Source: Alphaproteobacteria bacterium (GTDB taxonomy: Bacteria; Pseudomonadota; Alphaproteobacteria; Caulobacterales; Maricaulaceae). From it: 45,229 nt of DNA. The DNA lies in assembly GCA_016124665.1 (NCBI GenBank), contig WGNH01000039.1, positions 1-45,229 of the forward strand. The letters run 5' to 3'. The notes under the pieces were generated by a model. The model was not told the origin of the DNA. It was given only the letters and a program-made list of their open reading frames with translations, and ran no database searches. Positions 34,054-41,600 of this stretch are shown piece by piece (position 1 is the stretch's first letter; each line of letters opens with the position of its first letter). The position numbers and the translations under genes are program-made.

Positions 34054-34065
34054 GGGACACACACC
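34054..34065 (-). repeat. Right inverted repeat flanking the HEPN-like gene
   Basis: GGGACACACACC, the partner of 32411-32422 in inverted orientation. Preceded by an A tract (GACAGAAAAAAG) and followed by AATTTTCC. Confidence 0.55.
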
Positions 34066-34161
34066 AATTTTCCTTACGAGTAGGGTGCCCTGACCTCCCT
34101 CCCCCCTTGCATTCCTGCCATAATCAGGCGGAATGGACGCAGCAATTTCGGGGAGGCGGAC

Positions 34162-35232
34162 ATGCGGATATTCACAGCAACACTTCTGGCGGGGCTGACG
34201 GCTTCGGCCGGCCTGGCGCAGGACGAGGGCCGCTGGGCGATTGTGGTGCATGGCGGGGCGGGCGTGATCGAGCGCGAGTCGATGACCGCCGAGACCGAGG
34301 CCGCCTATCGCGCGGCGCTGGAGGCTGCGCTGGAAACCGGCGGGGCCATATTGTCCGAAGGCGGCTCGGCGCTGGATGCCATCGAGGCCGTCATCCGCGA
34401 TATGGAAGATGATCCGCTGTTCAATGCCGGGCGCGGCGCGGTGTTCACCGCCGAGGGCCGCAACGAGCTGGACGCCTCCATCATGGATGGCGCGACGCTG
34501 AATGCCGGGGCCGTCGCCGGGGTCACCGGCATCCGCCATCCCATCACCGCCGCCCGCGCCGTGATGGAGCATTCGCGCCATGTCATGCTGGCCGGTGAGG
34601 GGGCCGAAATCTTTGCGCGCGAGCAGGAGCTGGAATTTGTCGATCCCGCCTTCTTCTTCACCGAGCGCCGCTGGCGCTCCATGGAGCGCGCGGTCGGCGA
34701 TATGGGCCTGTCCCTGCCGGAGCGCCCCGAAGGCGCGCCGGAGCCGGAAGAAATTCAGGAAGGCCATCTGGATCTGATGGAGCGCGAGCACCGCTTCGGC
34801 ACGGTCGGCGTTGTGGCGCTGGACCAGTCCGGCAACATCGCCGCCGGCACCTCGACCGGCGGCACCACGGCCAAGCGCTGGGGCCGGGTGGGTGACAGCC
34901 CGGTCATCGGCGCGGGGACCTATGCGACGGAGACTTGCGGCGTGTCGGCCACCGGCACCGGCGAGTATTTCATCCGCCTGAACATCGCCGCGCGCATTTG
35001 CCATGAGATGGACGTGATGGATCGCGGCGCCGAAGCGCGGGCCTTTGCCGCGCAGGATGCCGCCGACCAGGTGATCCAGGGCGCGTTGACGGACCTCGGC
35101 GGTGATGGCGGCGTGATCGTGCTGTCAGCCTCCGGCGAGACGGCGTGGAGCTTCAACACGCCGGGCATGTATCGCGCCGCTTGGGGCAGTGGCCGCGAAC
35201 CGGTGGTGGCGATCTATGGCGATGAGGACTAG
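34162..35232 (+). CDS. Isoaspartyl peptidase/L-asparaginase, Ntn hydrolase
   Basis: 356 residues with a signal peptide (MRIFTATLLAGLTASAGLAQ), so periplasmic. Family T2 (plant-type asparaginase): cleaves itself before a Thr that then acts as nucleophile. HRFGTVGVVALD contains this Thr (about T214), and STGGTTAKRWGRVGDSPVIGAGTYA and the later GDGGVIVL blocks are family-typical. The N-terminal VVHGGAGVI and FNAGRGAVFTAEGRNELDASIMDG are strongly conserved. It breaks down isoaspartyl dipeptides or asparagine. GGGGAGG precedes the start. The stop overlaps the start of a small membrane-protein gene. Confidence 0.95.
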   Translation: MRIFTATLLAGLTASAGLAQDEGRWAIVVHGGAGVIERESMTAETEAAYRAALEAALETGGAILSEGGSALDAIEAVIRDMEDDPLFNAGRGAVFTAEGRNELDASIMDGATLNAGAVAGVTGIRHPITAARAVMEHSRHVMLAGEGAEIFAREQELEFVDPAFFFTERRWRSMERAVGDMGLSLPERPEGAPEPEEIQEGHLDLMEREHRFGTVGVVALDQSGNIAAGTSTGGTTAKRWGRVGDSPVIGAGTYATETCGVSATGTGEYFIRLNIAARICHEMDVMDRGAEARAFAAQDAADQVIQGALTDLGGDGGVIVLSASGETAWSFNTPGMYRAAWGSGREPVVAIYGDED

Positions 35233-35626
35233 CCTTTCCGCCATCCGGCTGGGCGCCCTTTATGCGGGGGCGGTGTTTCTGGCCGGGTTTGCATTGGGCG
35301 CCTTGCGCACGCTGGTCATCGCGCCGCGCACGGGCGATCTGATCGCCGTAGGGATCGAGCTGCCTGTCATTCTGGGCGTGTCGTGGCTCGTCTTTGGATG
35401 GCTGGCCAGAGGCCGGGCCGCATGGCCCTTGCCCGCAAGAGGGCAGGCCGGTCTCGTCGCTTTCCTCATGCTGATGGCGCTGGAACTGGCCTTGTCGGTC
35501 GTCATTGCAGACGGCGGGGTGAGGGGATTTGTGGCCGACTGGCTGACCCTGCCGGGCGCTTTGGGGCTGGCCGGGCAGGTGGGCTTTGCCCTGATCCCCC
35601 TTGTGCATCCCGCCGCGCGAAATTGA
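35222..35626 (+). CDS. Small four-helix membrane protein
   Basis: 134 residues from the ATG at 35222 inside the end of the peptidase gene; the earlier in-frame ATG at 35189 is less likely because it overlaps further. About four hydrophobic segments: LGALYAGAVFLAGFALGAL, LIAVGIELPVILGVSWLVFGWL, GLVAFLMLMALELALSVVIA and LTLPGALGLAGQVGFALIPL. Short basic loops. Resembles unassigned small integral membrane proteins of alphaproteobacteria; no motif. Overlap with the peptidase gene suggests co-expression. Function unknown. Confidence 0.75.
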   Translation: MRTSLSAIRLGALYAGAVFLAGFALGALRTLVIAPRTGDLIAVGIELPVILGVSWLVFGWLARGRAAWPLPARGQAGLVAFLMLMALELALSVVIADGGVRGFVADWLTLPGALGLAGQVGFALIPLVHPAARN

Positions 35627-35634
35627 CGGCTTCC

Positions 35635-35658
35635 ATTTAGTTTCATTTGTAACTAAAT
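35635..35658. promoter_or_regulatory. Predicted operator upstream of hmgA
   Basis: A 24-base inverted repeat with arms ATTTAGTTTC (35635-35644) and GTAACTAAAT (35649-35658) around ATTT, one mismatch, ending 33 bases before the hmgA start. The TAGTT/AACTA half-sites and spacing look like a MarR-type operator. No MarR, IclR or GntR gene is in the window, so the regulator lies elsewhere. Confidence 0.6.
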
Positions 35659-35691
35659 TGGCGGTGAACCCGTTCGGCAGGAGAATGACGC

Positions 35692-36837
35692 ATGGCCAAT
35701 CGCAAATGGATTTACGCCTCCCGCGTGGAAGGCAACGCCTCCCGGCAAGCCCATGCCGACATGCCCGAAGGCACGTATGAGCGGGAAATGTCCAAGGAAG
35801 GCTTCTTCGGGCCGGCGGCCTTCCTGCACCACAAGAACCCGCCGACGGGCTGGGTGAAATTCGAGGGCCCGCTGCAACCGCGCGCCTTTGACCTGAACAG
35901 GCTGAATGCGGCGGAAAACTCGCCGTGGAATTCCAGCCGGGTCTTGCACAATAACGCCACTGATGTGCGCTTCTGGAAGCTGGCCGAAGCGATGACGGCG
36001 CTGGCCCGCAATGCCGATGGCGATCAATTGCTCTTCATCCATCGCGGTACGGCGGACCTGTTCTGCGACTTTGGCCATATCGAGGTGACGCAGGGCGATT
36101 ATGTCTATCTGCCGCGCGGCACGATGTGGCGGCTGAGCCCGTCCGAGCCGCTGGCCGTGCTGATGATCGAGGCGACCAACACCCATTATACCCTGCCGGA
36201 CAAGGGGCTGGTCGGACCGCATGCCGTCTTTGACCCCGCCATCCTCGATGCGCCGAAGGTCAATGACGCCTTCAAGTCCCAGCAGACAGACGAGAACCAT
36301 GAATGGGTGGTCGAGGTGAAAAAGCGCGGCGAGGTCTCCCGCATCACCTACCCCTTCAACCCGCTGGACGCGGTCGGCTGGCATGGCGAGCTCGCGCCGG
36401 TGCGCCTGAATGTGAAGGACATCCGGCCGCTGATGAGCCACCGCTATCACCTGCCGCCGAGCGCCCATACGACTTTCCTGTCGGACCGGTTTGTGGTCTG
36501 CACCTTCGCGCCGCGCCCGTTCGAGACCGATCCGGGCGCGCTGAAAGTGCCCTTCTTCCACAATAATGACGATTATGATGAAGTCCTGTTCTATCACGCC
36601 GGCGACTTCTTCAGCCGCGACAATATCGATGCCGGCATGATGACCTTCCACCCGGCGGGCTTCACCCATGGCCCGCATCCCAAGGCGCTGAAGAACATGC
36701 TGAAACAGACCAAGGACGCGACCGACGAATATGCCGTCATGATCGACACGCGCGATCCGCTCGATGTCGGCGAGGGGGCCTCCAGCGTTGAAAACCGGGA
36801 TTATGTGAATTCCTGGAAAACACCGGATCCGGCATAG
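35692..36837 (+). CDS. hmgA: Homogentisate 1,2-dioxygenase
   Basis: 381 residues. Ring-cleaves homogentisate to maleylacetoacetate in phenylalanine/tyrosine breakdown. Iron ligands are the His and Glu in FFHNNDDYDEVLFYHAG (about residues 287-301) and the His in FHPAGFTHGPHP (about 320-331). The cupin-like LPRGTMWRL also fits. This is the shorter bacterial form (human enzyme 445 residues). GGAGAATGACG precedes the start. The fumarylacetoacetase-family gene lies 2.1 kb downstream, beyond a bicarbonate module. Regulation by the palindromic operator at 35635 is likely. Confidence 0.95.
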   Translation: MANRKWIYASRVEGNASRQAHADMPEGTYEREMSKEGFFGPAAFLHHKNPPTGWVKFEGPLQPRAFDLNRLNAAENSPWNSSRVLHNNATDVRFWKLAEAMTALARNADGDQLLFIHRGTADLFCDFGHIEVTQGDYVYLPRGTMWRLSPSEPLAVLMIEATNTHYTLPDKGLVGPHAVFDPAILDAPKVNDAFKSQQTDENHEWVVEVKKRGEVSRITYPFNPLDAVGWHGELAPVRLNVKDIRPLMSHRYHLPPSAHTTFLSDRFVVCTFAPRPFETDPGALKVPFFHNNDDYDEVLFYHAGDFFSRDNIDAGMMTFHPAGFTHGPHPKALKNMLKQTKDATDEYAVMIDTRDPLDVGEGASSVENRDYVNSWKTPDPA

Positions 36838-36910
36838 AACCTGCGGCATGTGTTTGCCGATAGGGTGCAACCGGAATTAGTCTGACATCAGGCCAGACAA
36901 AGAGACCTGT

Positions 36911-37558
36911 ATGCCCAACCGTTCCATGCCCGCGGACCTGTCTGACGGTTTCAACCGCTTCCGGGCCGAGCTCTATCCGCGTCAGCACAGGCTGTATGAA
37001 ACCCTGTCCGACAAGGGGCAGCGGCCGCACACCATCGTCATCGCCTGCTGTGACAGCCGCGTCGACCCGGCCCAGGTTTTCGATGCCCGCCCGGGTGAGC
37101 TGTTCGTCGTGCGCAATGTCGCGAATATCGTGCCGCCCTGCGAAATTGACGGCGCGCATCATGGCGTGTCAGCGGCGCTGGAATTCGCGGTCCGCAAGCT
37201 GGAAGTGCCGAACATTCTGGTCCTCGGGCATCGCCAGTGTGGCGGCGTCAATGCCTGCGTGTGCGGCGAGAAGGACCCGGAATCGCTGTTTATCGACCAA
37301 TGGATCGAGCCGATCTCCGAGGCGCTCGCCGATGCGAAGGCCGAATTGCCGGAAACCGGCGATATCGAACGTCTGTCCGAGCGCACCGAATTACACTCCA
37401 TCCGCCGCTCCATGGCGCGATTGATGACCTATCCGTTTATTGCGGAACAGGTTGAAGCCGGCCGTCTGAAAATACACGGTGCCCGCTTTGGCATCGCGGA
37501 TGGCGAGCTGGAATGGCTGACCGTGGACAATGATTTCACACAGGTTGACCATCAATAA
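36911..37558 (+). CDS. can: Beta-class carbonic anhydrase
   Basis: 215 residues. Interconverts CO2 and bicarbonate in the cytoplasm. Zinc ligands: CCDSR (Cys 46, Asp 48) and HRQC (His 107, Cys 110). RNVANIVPP and the GxHHGxSAALEFAV-type region are family-typical. It is followed after 62 bases by SbtA and SbtB, and the three form an apparent inorganic-carbon module. A short GTCTG/CAGAC inverted repeat lies upstream, too weak to call. Confidence 0.95.
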   Translation: MPNRSMPADLSDGFNRFRAELYPRQHRLYETLSDKGQRPHTIVIACCDSRVDPAQVFDARPGELFVVRNVANIVPPCEIDGAHHGVSAALEFAVRKLEVPNILVLGHRQCGGVNACVCGEKDPESLFIDQWIEPISEALADAKAELPETGDIERLSERTELHSIRRSMARLMTYPFIAEQVEAGRLKIHGARFGIADGELEWLTVDNDFTQVDHQ

Positions 37559-37566
37559 ATTGTCCT

Positions 37567-37581
37567 TGCGAATGACTCGCA
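37567..37581. promoter_or_regulatory. Possible Fur-box-like palindrome upstream of sbtA
   Basis: TGCGAATGACTCGCA: 7-1-7 inverted repeat with one mismatch, in the 62-base gap between can and sbtA. It resembles proteobacterial Fur boxes, but a single site of this size can occur by chance. Confidence 0.3.
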
Positions 37582-37620
37582 GCCCTGCTACCCGCCTCCG
37601 GACCTTGATAGGAGTTGCCG

Positions 37621-38586
37621 GTGGGCCTGTTTGATCTTGCTGTTGCCAATCTGATTTCGCCGCCCATCCTGTTTTTTGCCCTCGGGCTGGGCGCGGCAAT
37701 GGTACGGTCTGACCTCGTAGTCCCGGAAGCGGTCGCCAAAGCCCTTTCCATTTATCTGATCATGGCCATCGGCTTCAAAGGCGGCGTCGAGATGGCCAGC
37801 AGCAGCCTGGCCGATGCGGCCCTGGCGATCGGGGCCGGGATCGTGCTGTCATTTGCCATCCCCTTCATCAGTTTCGGATTGCTGCGCGCCACCAGCCGGA
37901 CCGGGCGGACGGACGCGGCCGCCATCGCCGCGCATTACGGGTCGATTTCCATTGTGACCTTCATTGCGGCCTCCGATGCCGGTGCCGCCCTTGGCCTGGC
38001 GGCGGCCGGTTTCATGGTCGCCGTGGCGGCTGCGATGGAAGCGCCCGCGATATTCTCCGGGCTGATGCTGGCGGGAAAACAGGACGGCCAGTCCGGCAGG
38101 GAACTGGTCCGCGATGTGGCTTTCAACGGGTCTATTGTCCTGCTGATTGGTGCTTTCCTGATCGGCTGGGCCACCGGGGATTCCGGGCGTCTCGTGGTCG
38201 AGCCGTTTTTCTATGACATCTTCCGCGGTGTGCTTTGCCTGTTTTTGCTGGATATGGGCCTGGTCGCGGGACGCGGGCTCGTGCGGCAGGCGGGCGATAT
38301 CCGTTTCCCGGTCATTCTGCATGGCCTTTACATGCCGCTGATCGGTGCCGCGCTCGGCCTGATTGCCGCCATGCTGATCGGCATGGACCCCGGGAGCGGT
38401 GCCTTGTTGATGACGCTTTCGGCCAGCGCGTCCTACATCGCGGTGCCTGCCGCGATGCGGCTCGCTCTGCCAAAGGCCAGACCGGCGATATCCCTGACGC
38501 TGTCGCTTGGAATCACCTTCCCCTTCAACCTGATATTCGGTATTCCGCTCTATTATGCGGTCGCTGGAATGATGCTGGGCGGATAA
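37621..38586 (+). CDS. sbtA: SbtA-type sodium-dependent bicarbonate transporter
   Basis: 321 residues from GTG at 37621, placed six bases after AGGAG (37610-37614); a TTG at 37615 is too close to it. About ten membrane segments in two inverted halves. Family features are SPPILFFALGLGAAMVRSDL, IGFKGGVEMA, HYGSISIVTFIAASDAG and EAPAIFSGLML. SbtA imports bicarbonate with sodium in cyanobacteria; homologues occur in many heterotrophs. The SbtB-like gene starts two bases after its stop. Preceded by can. Na+ dependence and substrate are taken from the family. Confidence 0.93.
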   Translation: MGLFDLAVANLISPPILFFALGLGAAMVRSDLVVPEAVAKALSIYLIMAIGFKGGVEMASSSLADAALAIGAGIVLSFAIPFISFGLLRATSRTGRTDAAAIAAHYGSISIVTFIAASDAGAALGLAAAGFMVAVAAAMEAPAIFSGLMLAGKQDGQSGRELVRDVAFNGSIVLLIGAFLIGWATGDSGRLVVEPFFYDIFRGVLCLFLLDMGLVAGRGLVRQAGDIRFPVILHGLYMPLIGAALGLIAAMLIGMDPGSGALLMTLSASASYIAVPAAMRLALPKARPAISLTLSLGITFPFNLIFGIPLYYAVAGMMLGG

Positions 38587-38588
38587 CC

Positions 38589-38900
38589 ATGGACACGACG
38601 GCCAAGAAAAAGCTGGAAATCGTAATCGAGGCCCCGATGCTGGACCGGCTTTGCCGCCTTCTGGACCAGCTCGAACTCGGCGGCTACACCGTGCTTCCGG
38701 CCGTCTCCGGCCGCGGCCGGAACGGCTCCTGGTCGCGCAAGGGGGAAATCAGCGAAAGCCAGCGCATGTATGTGCTCTTCGCCGTGCTGGACGCCAGGGA
38801 TCTGCCGCGCGTCCTCGATGAAGTCTATGCGATCGTGGCGCGCCAGATCGGCATTGTGACGGTCTCTGATGTCGCGGTCATCCGTGCCGAGCATTTCTGA
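38589..38900 (+). CDS. sbtB: SbtB-like PII-family regulator
   Basis: 103 residues from the ATG at 38589. PII fold: KLEIVIEAPMLDRLCRLLDQ, the long loop GRGRNGSWSRKGE, then RMYVLFAVLDARD and VSDVAVIRAEHF. SbtB in cyanobacteria binds cAMP, AMP and ADP and plugs the SbtA trimer. The C-terminal Cys-Gly-Pro-x-Gly-Cys redox loop known in some cyanobacterial SbtB is absent here; the protein ends soon after the last strand. It overlaps nothing but is only two bases from sbtA, so the pair is coupled. Confidence 0.9.
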   Translation: MDTTAKKKLEIVIEAPMLDRLCRLLDQLELGGYTVLPAVSGRGRNGSWSRKGEISESQRMYVLFAVLDARDLPRVLDEVYAIVARQIGIVTVSDVAVIRAEHF

Positions 38901-38977
38901 TCCCGCAGACAGGCCTTGAACCCTCCGGTCCGCGCGTTAGTAAAGCGGCAAAGCCAATCTGCTGAAGGATCACCCAC

Positions 38978-39991
38978 ATGAAACTCGCCTCGCTCCGCAA
39001 CGGACATCCCGATGGCCAGCTCGTCGTCGTTTCCCGGGACCTTTCGCGCTATGCCGATGCCGGTGACATCGCGCCAACGCTGCAGGCTGCGCTGGATGAT
39101 TGGGACCGGTGCAAACCGGCGCTGGAAGCCTTGTCGAACAAGGTCAATGATGGCAGCGCGCAAACATCTCCCTTCGACACGGCACAAGCCCTGTCGCCGC
39201 TGCCGCGCAGCTATCAGTGGGCGGATGGCTCGGCCTATGTCAATCACGTCGAGCTCGTCCGCAAGGCGCGCAATGCCGAAATGCCGGAAACGTTCTGGAC
39301 CGACCCGCTGATGTATCAGGGGGGCTCCGATGCCTTTCTCGCACCGACAGAGGACATCCCGCTGGGTGATGACAAATGGGGCTGTGACTTTGAAGGCGAA
39401 GTCGCCGTGATCACCGGCTCCGGCCCGCAAGGCCTGACGCCGGACGAGGCGGCTCAGCAAATTCGCCTGATCATGATCGTCAACGATGTCAGCCTGCGCG
39501 GACTGATCCCGGGCGAGCTGGCCAAGGGCTTCGGCTTCTTCCAGTCCAAGCCGCCCTCGGCCTTTGCGCCGGTCGCCGTGACGCCAGACGAGCTGGGCGA
39601 AGCCTGGGATGGCCGCAAGGTGCATCTGCCGCTGGTCAGCCACCTCAATGGCGAGAAATTCGGCGAGCCCGATTGCGAGGTCGACATGACGTTTGATTTC
39701 GCCCAGCTGGTCGCGCATCTCGCCAAGACCCGCCCGCTGACCAATGGCACGATTGTCGGCTCCGGCACGATATCCAACAAGATGGATGACGGGCCCGGAA
39801 AGCCGGTCTCGGAGGGCGGGAAGGGCTATTCCTGTATCGCCGAAATCCGCATGATCGAGACGATTTATGACGGCGCGCCGAAAACGCCTTTCATGACGCC
39901 AGGCGATACGATCCGCATTGAAATGTTCGGCAAGGATGGCCAGTCCATCTTCGGCGCGATTGACCAGAAAGTGGTGCGCTACACCCGCTAG
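38978..39991 (+). CDS. fahA: Fumarylacetoacetate hydrolase family protein
   Basis: 337 residues, whole-length two-domain FAH form. Final step of tyrosine breakdown: splits fumarylacetoacetate to fumarate and acetoacetate. Metal-binding acidic residues lie in DFEGEVAVITGSG (about residue 138-150), and VNDVSLRGL follows. GKGFGFFQSKPPSAFAP and GTIVGSGTISNK are family motifs. Its position with hmgA supports fumarylacetoacetase over other family members. AAGGATCACCCAC precedes the start. Its TAG shares CTAG with the stop of hspQ. Confidence 0.92.
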   Translation: MKLASLRNGHPDGQLVVVSRDLSRYADAGDIAPTLQAALDDWDRCKPALEALSNKVNDGSAQTSPFDTAQALSPLPRSYQWADGSAYVNHVELVRKARNAEMPETFWTDPLMYQGGSDAFLAPTEDIPLGDDKWGCDFEGEVAVITGSGPQGLTPDEAAQQIRLIMIVNDVSLRGLIPGELAKGFGFFQSKPPSAFAPVAVTPDELGEAWDGRKVHLPLVSHLNGEKFGEPDCEVDMTFDFAQLVAHLAKTRPLTNGTIVGSGTISNKMDDGPGKPVSEGGKGYSCIAEIRMIETIYDGAPKTPFMTPGDTIRIEMFGKDGQSIFGAIDQKVVRYTR

Positions 39992-40326
39992 TTCGGGCGC
40001 ATATCGCCCGCCTTCAGCAGATAGCGCTGCCCGTCAAAGCCCTCGAACAATTCGCGGGTCTGGGGGTGTTTGACCGGGCCGCTGACCGCGTCCGGCAACA
40101 GATTCTGTTCCGAGACATAGGCCGTATAGAAGCTGTCCTCATTCTCGGCGAGGACGTGGTAGAAGGGCTGGTCCTTGGCCGGCCGGATGGCTTCGGGAAT
40201 GGCCTGCCACCACTCTTCGGTGTTGGCAAATTGCGGATCGACATCGAACACCACGCCCCGGAAGGGGAAGAGCCGGTGGCGCACCACATCGCCGATGCCG
40301 AACTTTGCGTCGCGTTCCAGAGTCAT
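39988..40326 (-). CDS. hspQ: HspQ/YccV, hemimethylated-DNA-binding heat-shock protein
   Basis: 112 residues from the ATG at 40326; a longer frame to 40416 is rejected because the family begins near AKFGIGDVV. Pattern: FGIGDVVRHRLFPFRGVV, DQPFYHVLAENED, AYVSEQNLLPD. In E. coli HspQ favours degradation of DnaA mutants, modulates Lon and binds hemimethylated DNA. AAGGATCGG lies upstream. Divergent from the Ppx/GppA gene, with 155 bases between. Confidence 0.93.
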   Translation of the reverse strand: MTLERDAKFGIGDVVRHRLFPFRGVVFDVDPQFANTEEWWQAIPEAIRPAKDQPFYHVLAENEDSFYTAYVSEQNLLPDAVSGPVKHPQTRELFEGFDGQRYLLKAGDMRPN

Positions 40327-40481
40327 GCGTGTACCGATCCTTTTTAAGCTGTGCCGGTATGAGCCGGTTTCGCTTGATGCTGACGAACTTCGCCTTATGC
40401 TGGGGGATGAAGGCAAAGATCAGGCCGAAACGCGGCGAGCCCACCGGGCTGACGCGCGAGACGGCGAGAGGTAGGTATATA

Positions 40482-41600
40482 ATGGCGCAGGACAAGCCTG
40501 CTGCCGCGCAATCGCGATTCACGGGGCCGACACCCGGCCAGCACAAGAAGGGCGGGCCGGGGCCGGCCTTTGCGGCGATTGATCTGGGCACGAATAATTG
40601 CCGCATGCTGGTCGCGCGGCGGGCCGGGCGCAGTTTCCGCATCATTGACGCATTCTCGCGCATTGTCCGGCTGGGCGGCGGGCTCACCGAGACCGGGCGG
40701 CTGAACGACGCTGCGATGGACAATGTCGTTGCCGCTCTGGGCGTTTGCGCGGAGAAAATGAACCGCCGCGACGTCATCAAATACCGGGCCGTGGCCACAC
40801 AGGCCTGCCGGCTGGCGGCAAACGGCCCCGAGCTGATGCAGCGCATCAAGACCGAAACCGGCCTCGATTTCGATATCATCACCCCGGAGGAGGAGGCCCG
40901 CCTGGCGGTGCTCGGCTGCCTCGATCTGATGGACGAAGACTATGACGTCGCGCTGGTCGTCGATATCGGCGGGGGCTCGACCGAATTGTCCTGGGTGGAT
41001 CTGGCACAATGGCGCGAGCGCGGCGGATTCGAGAGTGGCGGACGCCCGCCCATCCGCACCTGGGCCAGCGCGCCGGTGGGCGTCGTCACCCTGTCGGAAC
41101 ACATCCCCGAAGCGGTCCATGGCGATAAATGGTATGAGGCGATGAAGGCCTTTGCCGCCGACGCCATCAAGACTCCGCGCGGGGCGCGCAAGCTCCGCCC
41201 GCTCTTTACCTCCGGCCGCGCCCACATGATCGGCACATCCGGCACCATCACCTCGGTGGCCGGCGTGCATATGGGCCTGCCGCGATACGAGCGCGCGCTG
41301 GTCGATGGCAGCTGGATGACGGCTGCCGATGCGCGTGCCGCCTGCCTTGACCTGGCGTCGAAGGATATTGACGGCCGCGCCGCCAATCCGGTGATCGGCA
41401 AGGACCGGGCCGATCTGGTGCTGGCGGGCTGTGCCATCCTCGAAGTGGTCATGGACAAATGGCCGGTCGAGAAGATCCGCGTCGGCGACCGCGGCCTGCG
41501 CGAAGGCCTGCTGCTCAACCTGATGCGTAAACCCAAACGCCGCCGCCCGCGCAAGACCGGTGGCGGCGCAGCAAAATCCACACCGAAGGCCGCCGAATGA
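40482..41600 (+). CDS. Ppx/GppA family exopolyphosphatase/phosphatase
   Basis: 372 residues from the ATG at 40482, preceded by GAGAGGTAGG; earlier in-frame ATGs at 40305 and 40408 are possible but give an unlikely leader. ASKHA fold: AAIDLGTNNCRMLV (phosphate-1 loop), VDIGGGSTELSW (phosphate-2), and ITSVAGVHMG. Hydrolyses polyphosphate or pppGpp. The length is the short form without the C-terminal HD part of E. coli Ppx. The stop overlaps rlmE (ATGA), a ppx–rlmE pairing common in alphaproteobacteria. Confidence 0.93.
   Translation: MAQDKPAAAQSRFTGPTPGQHKKGGPGPAFAAIDLGTNNCRMLVARRAGRSFRIIDAFSRIVRLGGGLTETGRLNDAAMDNVVAALGVCAEKMNRRDVIKYRAVATQACRLAANGPELMQRIKTETGLDFDIITPEEEARLAVLGCLDLMDEDYDVALVVDIGGGSTELSWVDLAQWRERGGFESGGRPPIRTWASAPVGVVTLSEHIPEAVHGDKWYEAMKAFAADAIKTPRGARKLRPLFTSGRAHMIGTSGTITSVAGVHMGLPRYERALVDGSWMTAADARAACLDLASKDIDGRAANPVIGKDRADLVLAGCAILEVVMDKWPVEKIRVGDRGLREGLLLNLMRKPKRRRPRKTGGGAAKSTPKAAE

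Noticed and set aside
33925-35004. Antisense frame opposite the isoaspartyl peptidase gene
   Set aside because: No domain pattern; covers the peptidase signal-peptide and catalytic regions in antisense.
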